Program-made: the position numbers and the translations under genes
Source: Yersinia frederiksenii ATCC 33641
GTDB taxonomy: Bacteria > Pseudomonadota > Gammaproteobacteria > Enterobacterales > Enterobacteriaceae
Length of the DNA: 64,000 bases
Direction of reading: 5' to 3'
NCBI RefSeq assembly: GCF_000754805.1
Contig: NZ_KN150731.1
Span: forward strand, 3,521,886-3,585,885
Shown: positions 8,793 through 17,047 of the stretch, one piece after another
Layout of the letters: every line of letters begins with the position of its first letter
Numbering within the stretch: position 1 is the stretch's first letter
The notes under the pieces: generated by a model
Databases searched by the model: none
What the model was told of the DNA's origin: nothing
Seen by the model: only the letters and a program-made list of their open reading frames with translations

Positions 8793-9875
8793 GTGAAGAT
8801 AAAAACAGTCGTCACCTTGCTATTAACGTTTCTTCTCGCTGCTTGCGACAGAACTCCCCCAGAAGTCGTGGAAAGTGTGCGTCCGGTAAAAATATTTACC
8901 GTCGAAGACAGTGGGCAAAATGGAACTCGTTATTTTCCGGCTCGATTGCAAGCTGGCGATGAAACTCAGCTTTCTTTTAAACGCAGCGGACAATTACAGC
9001 AGTTGCTAGTTCGCGAAGGTGAGCAGGTCAAAAAAGGCCAGAGAATTGCCATGCTTAATGATACTGATCTGAATTTGCGGGTCAGGGATCGTCAGTCGAC
9101 CTTTAACTTGGCGCGAGATCAGTTTAACCGTTTTAATACATTACAAGGGCAAAGAGCGGTTTCACGTGCCGAGCTGGACGTGCGTCGCGCTGAGATGGAA
9201 TCTGCCCGTGCCGCGTTAGAAATTGCACAAAAAGAACTCAGTGATGCCACTATTACCGCGCCTTTTGACGGCATTATTGCCAATGTTAATGTGCGTAATC
9301 ATCAGGTTATGGCCCCAGGTCAACCGGTGGCAACATTGAGTGCATTAGATACGCTGGATGTGGTCTTCAGTGTGCCTGAACGTCTGTTTACCACCCTGGA
9401 TATCAGCAATCGTAGCTACAGGCCTACGGTATTACTTAACCATCTGCCGGGGCGTGAATTTATTGCTGAATATAAAGAGCATACCACCTCAACAACCTCT
9501 GCTTCCCAGACCTTCCAGGTGACGCTGACCATGAAGCGTCCACCGGATATGCCATTGCTTTCAGGTATCAGTGGCCGGGTAAGAATTAACTCCGGCAATC
9601 TGTCTGGTACCGCCCAACCGACTATCGTGGTGCCGGTAGAAGCGGTATTTAATCCTGACAGTACCCAGTTGAATGATGCGCGGGTCTGGGTCATCAAGAA
9701 TGATGACGGGCAGATGCACGTAGAAGAACGCAACGTTCAAGTGGGTCAGCTTACCGCGAATGGTATTCAAATCACTTCCGGGTTGGCTGATGGCGAACAA
9801 ATCGTCTCCGCAGGTACCGGTGAGCTTCGCCCAAATCAAATCGTCCGGGCTTGGGTACGTGAGCGGGGTCTCTAA
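8793..9875 (+). CDS. RND efflux periplasmic adaptor lipoprotein
   Basis: HlyD/AcrA-type membrane fusion protein, 360 residues, linking an inner-membrane RND pump to an outer-membrane channel. A lipoprotein signal is clear: basic start, hydrophobic core and lipobox LLAAC with Cys at about residue 18. Then come a barrel-lipoyl region (LLVREGEQVKKGQRIAMLND), an alpha-helical hairpin rich in Ala/Arg/Glu (about 95-150), the second lipoyl half (ATITAPFDGIIANVNV) and a C-terminal membrane-proximal domain ending GTGELRPNQIVRAW. Start is GTG 8793. Its stop overlaps the pump ATG (TAATG), so the two are translationally coupled. No outer-membrane factor gene is adjacent; TolC is the likely partner. Confidence 0.9.
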   Translation: MKIKTVVTLLLTFLLAACDRTPPEVVESVRPVKIFTVEDSGQNGTRYFPARLQAGDETQLSFKRSGQLQQLLVREGEQVKKGQRIAMLNDTDLNLRVRDRQSTFNLARDQFNRFNTLQGQRAVSRAELDVRRAEMESARAALEIAQKELSDATITAPFDGIIANVNVRNHQVMAPGQPVATLSALDTLDVVFSVPERLFTTLDISNRSYRPTVLLNHLPGREFIAEYKEHTTSTTSASQTFQVTLTMKRPPDMPLLSGISGRVRINSGNLSGTAQPTIVVPVEAVFNPDSTQLNDARVWVIKNDDGQMHVEERNVQVGQLTANGIQITSGLADGEQIVSAGTGELRPNQIVRAWVRERGL

Positions 9876-12800
9876 TGAAGCTGACTGATAATTTCATCAA
9901 TAATAATACCCGTATCTGGCTAACGATTCTGTTGCTGGGTATTGGTGGCGTTATTGCCTATCTCAATATAGGCAGGCTGGAAGACCCAGCCTTTACCATC
10001 AAAACGGCAGTGGTTGTGACCCGCTATGATGGCGCTTCGGCACAGCAAGTTGAGGAGGAAGTGACATTACCCCTGGAAAATGCCATTCAGGAGCTCTCTT
10101 CTGTTGATGATGTCACTTCAATTTCCAGCGCCGGTTTATCGCAAATAACCATTAATATCCGTGCGCAATATGGCGCGAATGAGTTACCGCAAATCTGGGA
10201 TGAATTGCGGCGTAAGATAAATGACAACAGTGTGCGCTTGCCTCCTGGAGCCAGTGCTCCGATGGTCAATGACGACTTTGGTGATGTGTACGGCTTCTTC
10301 TTCTCACTGACCGGTGATGGCTACAGTAATCAGGATTTACGTAATTTCGCCGAGCAACTGCGGCGTGAACTGGTACTGGTACCTGGGGTCGGTAAAGTGG
10401 GGATCGTCGGTATTCTGCCCGAAGAAGTTCAGGTAGAAATTTCCCGCGCACAGATGACGGCAGCTGGCATTACGCCACAACAGCTATCCGATTTGTTGAG
10501 CCGCCAGAATGTGGTGTCCGATGCCGGTCAGCTACAGGTGGGCAGTGAGTCGATTCGTTTGCACCCCACCGGTGAATTCCAAAGTGTACAAGAGTTGGGG
10601 AACTTACTGGTTAGCCAGCCCGGTAGCCCGAAGAGCGTTTATCTACGTGATATCGCGACGGTAACACAGGGCTTTGGTCATTCGCCCACCAATATTTATC
10701 GCGTTAATGGTAAACCTGCACTGGCATTGGGGATCTCATTCGCCCCGAACGTCAACGTTGTTAACGTGGGTAATGCCATAAAAGCTCGACTGGCACAGCT
10801 TGAAGGTGAGCGCCCGTCTGGCATGTACATCAACGTGTTCTATGATCAGTCGCATGAAGTTGAAGGGGCGGTAAACGGCTTTATCCTGAACTTCTTGCTG
10901 GCACTGTTAATTGTTGTTGTCACCCTACTGATTTTTATGGGGGTACGCAGCGGTGTGGTCATTGCCATCTCGCTGGCGCTTAATGTCCTCGGCACCTTGC
11001 TGATTATGTGGCTATTTAATATTGAGTTACAGCGAGTGTCGTTAGGGGCGTTAATTATTGCGCTCAGTATGCTGGTGGATAACGCCATTGTGGTGGTGGA
11101 GGGTGTCGTCGTGGGCCGCCAGCGCGGCGAGAGCATCTTTACGGCTATCAGTAATGTGGTTAAGCGCTCAATGATGCCACTATTGGGTGCCACTATTATA
11201 GCTATTTTGGCCTTTGCACCTATCGGCTTGTCCAATGATGCAACCGGTGAATACTGTAAATCGTTATTCCAGGTGTTATTGATCTCGCTGATGCTGAGTT
11301 GGTTCACTGCACTGACACTGACGCCAGTCTTTGCCAAGTGGGCATTCCAGAACCAGAAACCCGCGCAGGAAGAGGCTGATAAGCCCGCCAAGCAACCTTA
11401 TGATGGTTGGTTGTTCCGCTATTATCGCGTGATTCTGAACAAGTTGCTGCAACACCGTACCGTCACTTTGGTGCTGTTGGCCGCATTATTGGTGGCATCG
11501 GTGGTTGGGTTTGGCAATGTGCGCCAAAGCTTCTTCCCTCCCTCCAACACGCCAGTCTTCTTTGTTGATATCTGGCTACCCTATGGGACGGATATCAGTT
11601 ATACCGAAGAGGTGGCGAACAAGGTTGAGCGGTATATCAAGCAGCAAAAAGGGGTGGCTGACACCATGGCGACAATTGGTCAGGGCGCGATGCGCTTTAT
11701 GCTGACCTACAATGCCCAGCGTCACTATCCTAACTATGCGCAGGTTATGGTTCGTACCGACCAACTTGACCAAATACCGGGTTTGATTGATGAAATCGAA
11801 TCCTACATGCATGACGAATACCCGCAAGTTGATGCACAGATAAAACGCATCATGTTTGGGCCATCAAACAACAGTTCCATTGAAGCCCGCTTTATTGGCC
11901 CGGATCCAGAAGTTCTGCGCTCACTGGCCGCGCAAGCGGAGAAAGCGATCATTGCTGATCCAATGGCTGATGGTGCAAGGCATGATTGGCAGGGACGTAG
12001 TAAAATGATCCGGCCACAATTCTCCGACTATCTGGGCCGTGAGCTGGGGGTGGATAAACGCGAGGTTGATGGCACGTTGCGCATGAGCTTTGGTGGCCTG
12101 CCGGTAGGGTTATATCGTGACGGTACTCGCTTGATGCCGATTGTACTGCGAACGCCGGATGCCGAACGGCTCAATGCCGAACGACTCAATGATGTCATGG
12201 TATGGAGCCAGGCTCGTCAGGCCTTTATCCCAATTGATAACGTCGTTACCAGCTTTGAAACCGAGTGGGAAGATCCATTGATTATGCGCCTGGATCGCAA
12301 ACGCACATTGACGGTACAGACAGATCCGACCCAACAGGGTGGAGAGACGTCGGCGGAACTATTGCGGCGTATCAGACCGGGGGTTGAGGCTGTGCAGTTG
12401 CCACGTGGTTATGAACTGGAATGGGGCGGTGACTATGAAAGTACCAAGGAAGCTCAACGCGGTATCTTCATCAGTTTACCTGTCGCATTCTTGATTATGT
12501 TTGTGGTGACGGTATTGATGTTCAGCTCTGTGCGCAACGCGGTGGCTATCTGGCTGACAGTGCCCTTGGCATTGATTGGCGTGACCGTGGGCTTCTTGCT
12601 TACCGGTATTCCGTTTGGCTTTATGGCCTTGTTGGGGCTGCTAAGTTTAAGTGGGATGCTGATTCGTAACGGTATTGTACTGGTAGAAGAGATAGGCTTG
12701 CAGCGGCAGGAAAAACCGCTGCGCGAGGCGATTATTGATGCCTCTACCGCGCGTCTGCGGCCAATCATGCTAACAGCATTTACCACTGTACTGGGGCTGG

Positions 12801-12961
12801 CACCGCTGCTGAGTGATGCTTTCTTCCAGAGTATGGCGGTGGTTATTATGTTCGGCTTGGGCTTTGCAACCGTGCTGACATTGCTGGTGCTGCCAGTGAT
12901 TTACAGCAGTATGAATCCAGAACCTAAAGAAAAACTCCATGATGAGCCGGTGAGTGAATAG
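9875..12961 (+). CDS. RND family efflux permease (AcrB-like)
   Basis: 1028-residue inner-membrane, proton-driven pump of the HAE1/AcrB type. It has the usual duplicated plan: TM1, a large periplasmic loop (about 30-330), six helices, a second loop (about 550-860) and five more helices. RLEDPAFTIKTAVVVTRYDG near the start and GATIIAILAFAPIGLSNDATGEY are family landmarks. The TM4 proton-relay motif reads LVDNAIVVVEG with Asp402-Asn403, where AcrB has Asp-Asp. In TM10 the sequence GMLIRNGIVLVEE has Arg where AcrB has Lys940. Substrate is unknown. Confidence 0.92.
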   Translation: MKLTDNFINNNTRIWLTILLLGIGGVIAYLNIGRLEDPAFTIKTAVVVTRYDGASAQQVEEEVTLPLENAIQELSSVDDVTSISSAGLSQITINIRAQYGANELPQIWDELRRKINDNSVRLPPGASAPMVNDDFGDVYGFFFSLTGDGYSNQDLRNFAEQLRRELVLVPGVGKVGIVGILPEEVQVEISRAQMTAAGITPQQLSDLLSRQNVVSDAGQLQVGSESIRLHPTGEFQSVQELGNLLVSQPGSPKSVYLRDIATVTQGFGHSPTNIYRVNGKPALALGISFAPNVNVVNVGNAIKARLAQLEGERPSGMYINVFYDQSHEVEGAVNGFILNFLLALLIVVVTLLIFMGVRSGVVIAISLALNVLGTLLIMWLFNIELQRVSLGALIIALSMLVDNAIVVVEGVVVGRQRGESIFTAISNVVKRSMMPLLGATIIAILAFAPIGLSNDATGEYCKSLFQVLLISLMLSWFTALTLTPVFAKWAFQNQKPAQEEADKPAKQPYDGWLFRYYRVILNKLLQHRTVTLVLLAALLVASVVGFGNVRQSFFPPSNTPVFFVDIWLPYGTDISYTEEVANKVERYIKQQKGVADTMATIGQGAMRFMLTYNAQRHYPNYAQVMVRTDQLDQIPGLIDEIESYMHDEYPQVDAQIKRIMFGPSNNSSIEARFIGPDPEVLRSLAAQAEKAIIADPMADGARHDWQGRSKMIRPQFSDYLGRELGVDKREVDGTLRMSFGGLPVGLYRDGTRLMPIVLRTPDAERLNAERLNDVMVWSQARQAFIPIDNVVTSFETEWEDPLIMRLDRKRTLTVQTDPTQQGGETSAELLRRIRPGVEAVQLPRGYELEWGGDYESTKEAQRGIFISLPVAFLIMFVVTVLMFSSVRNAVAIWLTVPLALIGVTVGFLLTGIPFGFMALLGLLSLSGMLIRNGIVLVEEIGLQRQEKPLREAIIDASTARLRPIMLTAFTTVLGLAPLLSDAFFQSMAVVIMFGLGFATVLTLLVLPVIYSSMNPEPKEKLHDEPVSE

Positions 12962-12998
12962 CTCGCTTATCATGTTATTCCGCTTGTCATAACCTCAG

Positions 12999-13026
12999 CA
13001 GCCCCACTATCGGGGCTGTTTTTTTA
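12999..13026 (+). terminator. Rho-independent terminator of the RND operon
   Basis: CAGCCCC (12999-13005) pairs with GGGGCTG (13012-13018), followed by an uninterrupted T-tract. The last codon of the convergent island-1 MFS gene touches its T-tract, so island 1 ends exactly here. Confidence 0.9.
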
Positions 13027-14229
13027 TCTGGTGATCTTTTTTAGATGGGTAAATAATAAATATCCTGTCATTGCAAGGCCAGTACTGCCAGCGATAACGA
13101 ATGTTATTGGGATGCCGATATAATGAGCAAAACCGGAGCCGATAACGGAGCCAGCAACCAGTGTTGCTAATTGCGCGCTGCGGCAACTGGTTGAAATGAT
13201 ACCTAACATACTTGTGGGTGCTTCATTCTGTAAAACAATATTAAATGACATCATAATGCAGGAGTAACAAAAACCATTAATAAACCAAATAGTACAGAAA
13301 ATATAAATATGGAGATTGTCAAAAATCAGACAGAAGGTACCGGCAATAAGTACCGTTATACTAAAGCCAATAAGCCCAAAAATCATCAACCATTGGTTGC
13401 CAAATAATGAATGTGTTCTCTTGAATAAAAACCCAGATAAAATAGCACCAGCAGCGGTGCAACTCACAATAATGCCAAATGTATTGGGACCAAACCCCTG
13501 TTCTCTTAATAAAGCAGAAAGAATGGAATCATATAAACCAAGTGTAAGCGAGGCGGCCATAACGACTAAAAAAGAAGAGTAAAATCCAGGTTTTTTCCGA
13601 ATAATATTATATGCTAGTCTGAATCTAGGCAGGGTTTCTGTTGCTGTTTTTGGTTTTTTAACCCATCCAATAATAAAGCCCATTCTTATGGTAAGTAACA
13701 CTGTGGTTAGTGTCATGATGGCTGTTAAATAAAAAATACTTTGCAAGTTTATTGTTATAGAGATGAAAGATACAAATAAAGGTGAGGCTATTTTTATGCA
13801 TTGATCACTAATATTACTTAATGCGGTAGTTGATAATATTTGCTCTTTATTTAATAATTCCCTGATAAGTATTTGTTCAGCTGGTGAAAACCCTAAATTA
13901 CTGATTCCTTTTAAAAAAATCCCAATAAAAAATAATTCCTGATTAGTTTCAGTTGCAAGCCAGAGTGAAGTTGTCAATCGAGCTAATGAACTTGCTAATA
14001 ATATTACCACCGGCGAGTATCTATCTGCCAATTGACCAATAAATGGCCCTAATAATAGCCCAGGGAAACCATATAATACCGCTGCGATTCCTAGCTGGTA
14101 GGCGGGGGCATTAAAATGGAAACTCATTATAGTGAATATAAGAGTAAAATCAATCCAAACTGAGATAGAGTTAAACACTCGAGATGTAAATAAATAAGGG
14201 AATCCAGCTATAATAAATAATTTTAGCAT
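13024..14229 (-). CDS. MFS transporter (probable exporter) of island 1
   Basis: 401-residue major facilitator protein with about 12 hydrophobic segments. GPFIGQLADRYSP (about residues 57-69) is the loop 2-3 signature of MFS carriers, shaped like the drug/metabolite exporter branch. It is the last gene of a minus-strand unit: its ATG overlaps the TAA of the carbamoyltransferase (TAATG). The coupling suggests that it exports the product of the two upstream enzymes and the short peptide gene. Codons are A+T-rich compared with the RND and dha genes on either side. Substrate cannot be read from sequence. Confidence 0.85.
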   Translation of the reverse strand: MLKLFIIAGFPYLFTSRVFNSISVWIDFTLIFTIMSFHFNAPAYQLGIAAVLYGFPGLLLGPFIGQLADRYSPVVILLASSLARLTTSLWLATETNQELFFIGIFLKGISNLGFSPAEQILIRELLNKEQILSTTALSNISDQCIKIASPLFVSFISITINLQSIFYLTAIMTLTTVLLTIRMGFIIGWVKKPKTATETLPRFRLAYNIIRKKPGFYSSFLVVMAASLTLGLYDSILSALLREQGFGPNTFGIIVSCTAAGAILSGFLFKRTHSLFGNQWLMIFGLIGFSITVLIAGTFCLIFDNLHIYIFCTIWFINGFCYSCIMMSFNIVLQNEAPTSMLGIISTSCRSAQLATLVAGSVIGSGFAHYIGIPITFVIAGSTGLAMTGYLLFTHLKKITR

Positions 14230-15812
14230 TAAAAATATTTCTTATTTATTTCATGTGAATGTTTTTTTGTATAAAACCGATTGTTGATAACAAAACCATC
14301 AAGATCTCTTTGCTGCATATACTCTGCTAATTCACTTGTTTTATTAATGAAACCTTTTCCATTAAAATTCAGAGAGGTATTACATAGTACTCCATAGCCG
14401 GTTAGCTTTTTAAAAGATAAGAGAAGTTGGTAAATATGATTATTCTGATTTTCATTAACTGTTTGTGGTCTCGCTGAACCATCAATATGAGTAATTGCTT
14501 GAAGTTTTTTATCTAAAACATAGGTAAAAAATAACATGTGAGGACTGGTTTTTTTTATACCAAAAATATCAATTGCATCACTTTGTATACAAATGGGAGC
14601 TATTGGCCTAAAAGATTCTCTGTTTTTTATTGTATTTAAACGTGCTAGTGTAGATTTATTAAAAGGTGCTGCTAATATTGACCTATTTCCTAATGCTCTT
14701 GGGCCGATCTCAGCATTACCACCCACCCAACCGATTATATTTCCCTCGGCTAATGCCGCAGCAATATTGTCATAGTCTAAATTTTTATATTCAAGACCAA
14801 CTATATCTATTATATCATCATTAAATTTTTGGCCGCAGTAAACGCTCCAATCAATTTTTGCATGACCTGTAAAATAAAGTTGTGCATCAATGGCTGTTCC
14901 AATAGCAGAACCTGAATCATTTGTGCATGGAGGAATAAATACATCATCAAATAATCCACAATTTAGCCATTTCCTATTCCAGTCACAATTTAAACCGCAA
15001 CCACCGCTTATTAATAGTGGTAACTTTTTGTTAACAAGTTTTTTGACTTTATTATAGAATTTTCTGAAAATAGCATCAGAAAAATGCCCTGCAAATTGCT
15101 TAAAAACATCACTTTCGACGCCTATATTATATAAGTGTGACTTTACAAATTGAGTTTTACATAGTCGTTCATGACACAATGGTATTGATAATAAATAGGA
15201 TATTAATTCATCATCCTGAATTGTTCTCTTTTCCCTATTACAGTAAGCTGCCAAAGCCATTATTTTACCAGCATCACCTAACCTTACTTGGCCTTGAGTA
15301 AATGGAAAGGTTTTATCAGCAATTCCATATGAGAAAGCATAACGAATGCCTATATCAGGAATAATATCAGCCAGTTTTTTAATTTTAACATATTGGTCTA
15401 TATAATAGAATGAACCAATACGTCCTTCCCAAAGAAGTGCATAGCAAGGTTTTCCTTGGTGAAAAGGCGACATACCGTAGGCACACAATAAATGTGATCT
15501 TTCATGAGAAGAGGTAAAATAAAGAGCGTCATACTTGAGGAAATTTATTTTTGTTGGCTTGGTTAACTCTAATCCGAAGTAACCAGCCCCAATATTAGAA
15601 CTATGCAAACTATTTCCTGATGACCAACCACTAAGAGAAATAATATCTGGTGAGTCATTAATAGTTGATAATGCTTCTATAATGCACTCTGAAGTAATAC
15701 CACAATAACGAAATCCAGAACATTTTTCTGCTTCATGAGAGAAAATTAACTGGTTATCTTTAATATAAGAAATGCTGCCATCATGCCCTGGTTTAAACGA
15801 TAAAATTTTCAT
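14229..15812 (-). CDS. Carbamoyltransferase, NodU/CmcH/TobZ family (island 1)
   Basis: 527 residues. The family transfers a carbamoyl group from carbamoyl phosphate, through carbamoyl-adenylate, to a hydroxyl of a natural product (NodU, CmcH, NovN, TobZ). Visible are a start FKPGHDGSISYI, the metal-site region SHERSHLLCAYGMSPF, GGCGLNCDWNRKW, TNDSGSAIGTA, and the C-terminal GPRALGNRSILAAPF, FRPIAPI, HIDGSARPQTV and LLCNTSLN-like VLCNTSLNFNGKG. The His-x3-His pair is kept, but the following DG of relatives appears as WEG (LLWEGRIG). It overlaps the sagB-like stop by four bases (ATGA). The acceptor may be the short peptide upstream or a small molecule. Confidence 0.9.
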   Translation of the reverse strand: MKILSFKPGHDGSISYIKDNQLIFSHEAEKCSGFRYCGITSECIIEALSTINDSPDIISLSGWSSGNSLHSSNIGAGYFGLELTKPTKINFLKYDALYFTSSHERSHLLCAYGMSPFHQGKPCYALLWEGRIGSFYYIDQYVKIKKLADIIPDIGIRYAFSYGIADKTFPFTQGQVRLGDAGKIMALAAYCNREKRTIQDDELISYLLSIPLCHERLCKTQFVKSHLYNIGVESDVFKQFAGHFSDAIFRKFYNKVKKLVNKKLPLLISGGCGLNCDWNRKWLNCGLFDDVFIPPCTNDSGSAIGTAIDAQLYFTGHAKIDWSVYCGQKFNDDIIDIVGLEYKNLDYDNIAAALAEGNIIGWVGGNAEIGPRALGNRSILAAPFNKSTLARLNTIKNRESFRPIAPICIQSDAIDIFGIKKTSPHMLFFTYVLDKKLQAITHIDGSARPQTVNENQNNHIYQLLLSFKKLTGYGVLCNTSLNFNGKGFINKTSELAEYMQQRDLDGFVINNRFYTKKHSHEINKKYF

Positions 15813-16900
15813 TGGTTACTTTTCCCATGGCTAGCTTGACGCTTTATAGTTTCAAGTAATTTAGGGGCAAAGGGGGAACCAGAACTAGGCCCAGCTCCTA
15901 AGAAGAACATTACAGATTCTTCGACTTCATTTACGCTAAGTAACTTATTTATTTCCCTATCTAAAAAATAACCTGTTGGCCAAGAGCCTAACTGCATGGC
16001 AGTAGTAATTAGTTGAAATGTTTGAACTAAACAGCCTATATCAAACAATGCGACTCGATAGGCTCTGGAGTGAGGATATTTCCACCACATTTTTTTAAAG
16101 CATGATGTGATAAATATACCAAAAGCCAAGTCTTTAGCGAACATTTGGGCACAAAGCAGACTACCTAATTTTTCACCACTAATATCGGTACTGATTAGTG
16201 TCAATTCATGTCTATGAGAGTGATAGTGATATATTCCTGGTACTAGTCCGATAATATTTAAAGCAACCAAGTAAGCTTCACTCGTTTGTAGGGAACCTCC
16301 TGATGGGGAGGTGCGGCGATAACCAATAGGTTTTAGTCCTACGGCTGTCATTTCGGTACGGTTTGGACCATGGGGTATACCAAACGTCCAGAATAATACC
16401 TCGGCAACTTTTTGCAGTGAAATCGCTTCTATCTTGAATTCTCTACTGGTTTTTCGTGCCAATAGAGTATCCATCAGTTTTTTATCAGATAAGAAGTTTT
16501 TGTTCGGTTTTGGTAATGGGATTTTCTTACCTGAGCGTTGATAGTCTAACTTGGGAATATTCTCTGTTATTGATGCGCAGTAATTTACATATCCTTCATA
16601 ATTATCATCAGTTGGTAAGTCCATTCCTTTGTTTAAGATAACTTGAGTTCCAATGTGAAATATTTTTGATAGACAATCCCAACCCCAGTAAGACATATCT
16701 CTTTCATCATTATCTAATATTTTACTATCCAGAATGTTTTTATCTATTAATGAGTTAGTAAACGAATCTCCATTGACAAGTTCTCTTATTCTTTTTATAT
16801 AATCATTGTTTATCTCATATTGATTATGATATCTATAATCCCATAAAATAAATTCACCATTAATTATCGCTATAAAAATAAAAGGGTCAGCTTTTTTCAT
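15809..16900 (-). CDS. SagB-type dehydrogenase (nitroreductase fold)
   Basis: About 363 residues; FMN-dependent oxidoreductase of the SagB/ThcOx family. In thiazole/oxazole-modified peptides these enzymes oxidise azolines to azoles; in other pathways they dehydrogenate peptides or small molecules. The N-terminal half is a poorly conserved domain. From about residue 150 come ARKTSREF (FMN phosphate contact region), YRRTSPSGGSLQTSEAYLV, VPGIYHYHSHRHEL, SRAYRVALFDIGCLVQTFQLIATA-like and FFLGAG. No YcaO cyclodehydratase is nearby, so azole formation is not supported. Two starts are possible, ATG 16900 and GTG 16906. The short peptide ORF ends 63 bases upstream of the GTG. Confidence 0.88.
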   Translation of the reverse strand: MKKADPFIFIAIINGEFILWDYRYHNQYEINNDYIKRIRELVNGDSFTNSLIDKNILDSKILDNDERDMSYWGWDCLSKIFHIGTQVILNKGMDLPTDDNYEGYVNYCASITENIPKLDYQRSGKKIPLPKPNKNFLSDKKLMDTLLARKTSREFKIEAISLQKVAEVLFWTFGIPHGPNRTEMTAVGLKPIGYRRTSPSGGSLQTSEAYLVALNIIGLVPGIYHYHSHRHELTLISTDISGEKLGSLLCAQMFAKDLAFGIFITSCFKKMWWKYPHSRAYRVALFDIGCLVQTFQLITTAMQLGSWPTGYFLDREINKLLSVNEVEESVMFFLGAGPSSGSPFAPKLLETIKRQASHGKSNQ

Positions 16901-16925
16901 TTTCACTCTACTTATCTATAAGCAT

Positions 16926-16948
16926 GGCAGTCAGGTGGACTGACCGCC
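16926..16948 (-). promoter_or_regulatory. Hairpin between the short peptide ORF and the sagB-like gene
   Basis: GGCAGTCAG (16926-16934) pairs with CTGACCGCC (16940-16948) with one mismatch and a five-base loop. No T-tract follows on the minus strand. It could protect the peptide mRNA 3' end or act as a partial stop, so that peptide exceeds enzymes, as in many RiPP operons. Confidence 0.55.
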
Positions 16949-16969
16949 GATTGATATTAAAAACTATGG

Positions 16970-17047
16970 TTACACGGGATTAACGGGGCCTGTATAAGCA
17001 TCATTGGATTGATATGAAAGGCTTGGCTCTATAGATATTTTGTTCAT
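16970..17047 (-). CDS. Candidate 25-residue RiPP precursor peptide
   Basis: A 78-base ORF reading ATG at 17047-17045 to TAA at 16972-16970. The product begins MNKISIEPSL, continues with SYQSNDAY and ends TGPVNPV. TAAGG (complement of 17056-17060) is a ribosome site eight bases before the ATG. It is the first ORF of the island-1 unit and is separated from the sagB-like gene by a hairpin. It has seven hydroxyl residues (five Ser/Thr and two Tyr) that a carbamoyltransferase could use, and no Cys. I recognise no homologue. It could also be a regulatory leader peptide. Reasons to believe: position, spacing, ribosome site and enzyme context. Confidence 0.5.
   Translation of the reverse strand: MNKISIEPSLSYQSNDAYTGPVNPV

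Noticed and set aside
10846-11391. 181-codon minus-strand frame inside the RND permease
   Set aside because: Opposite strand of a clearly coding gene, no ribosome site, low-complexity Ser/Thr-rich product typical of shadow frames.
13024-16906. Island 1 as a thiazole/oxazole-modified microcin cluster
   Set aside because: SagB-type enzyme is present, but there is no YcaO cyclodehydratase or E1-like partner, and the candidate peptide has no Cys and few Ser/Thr clusters.
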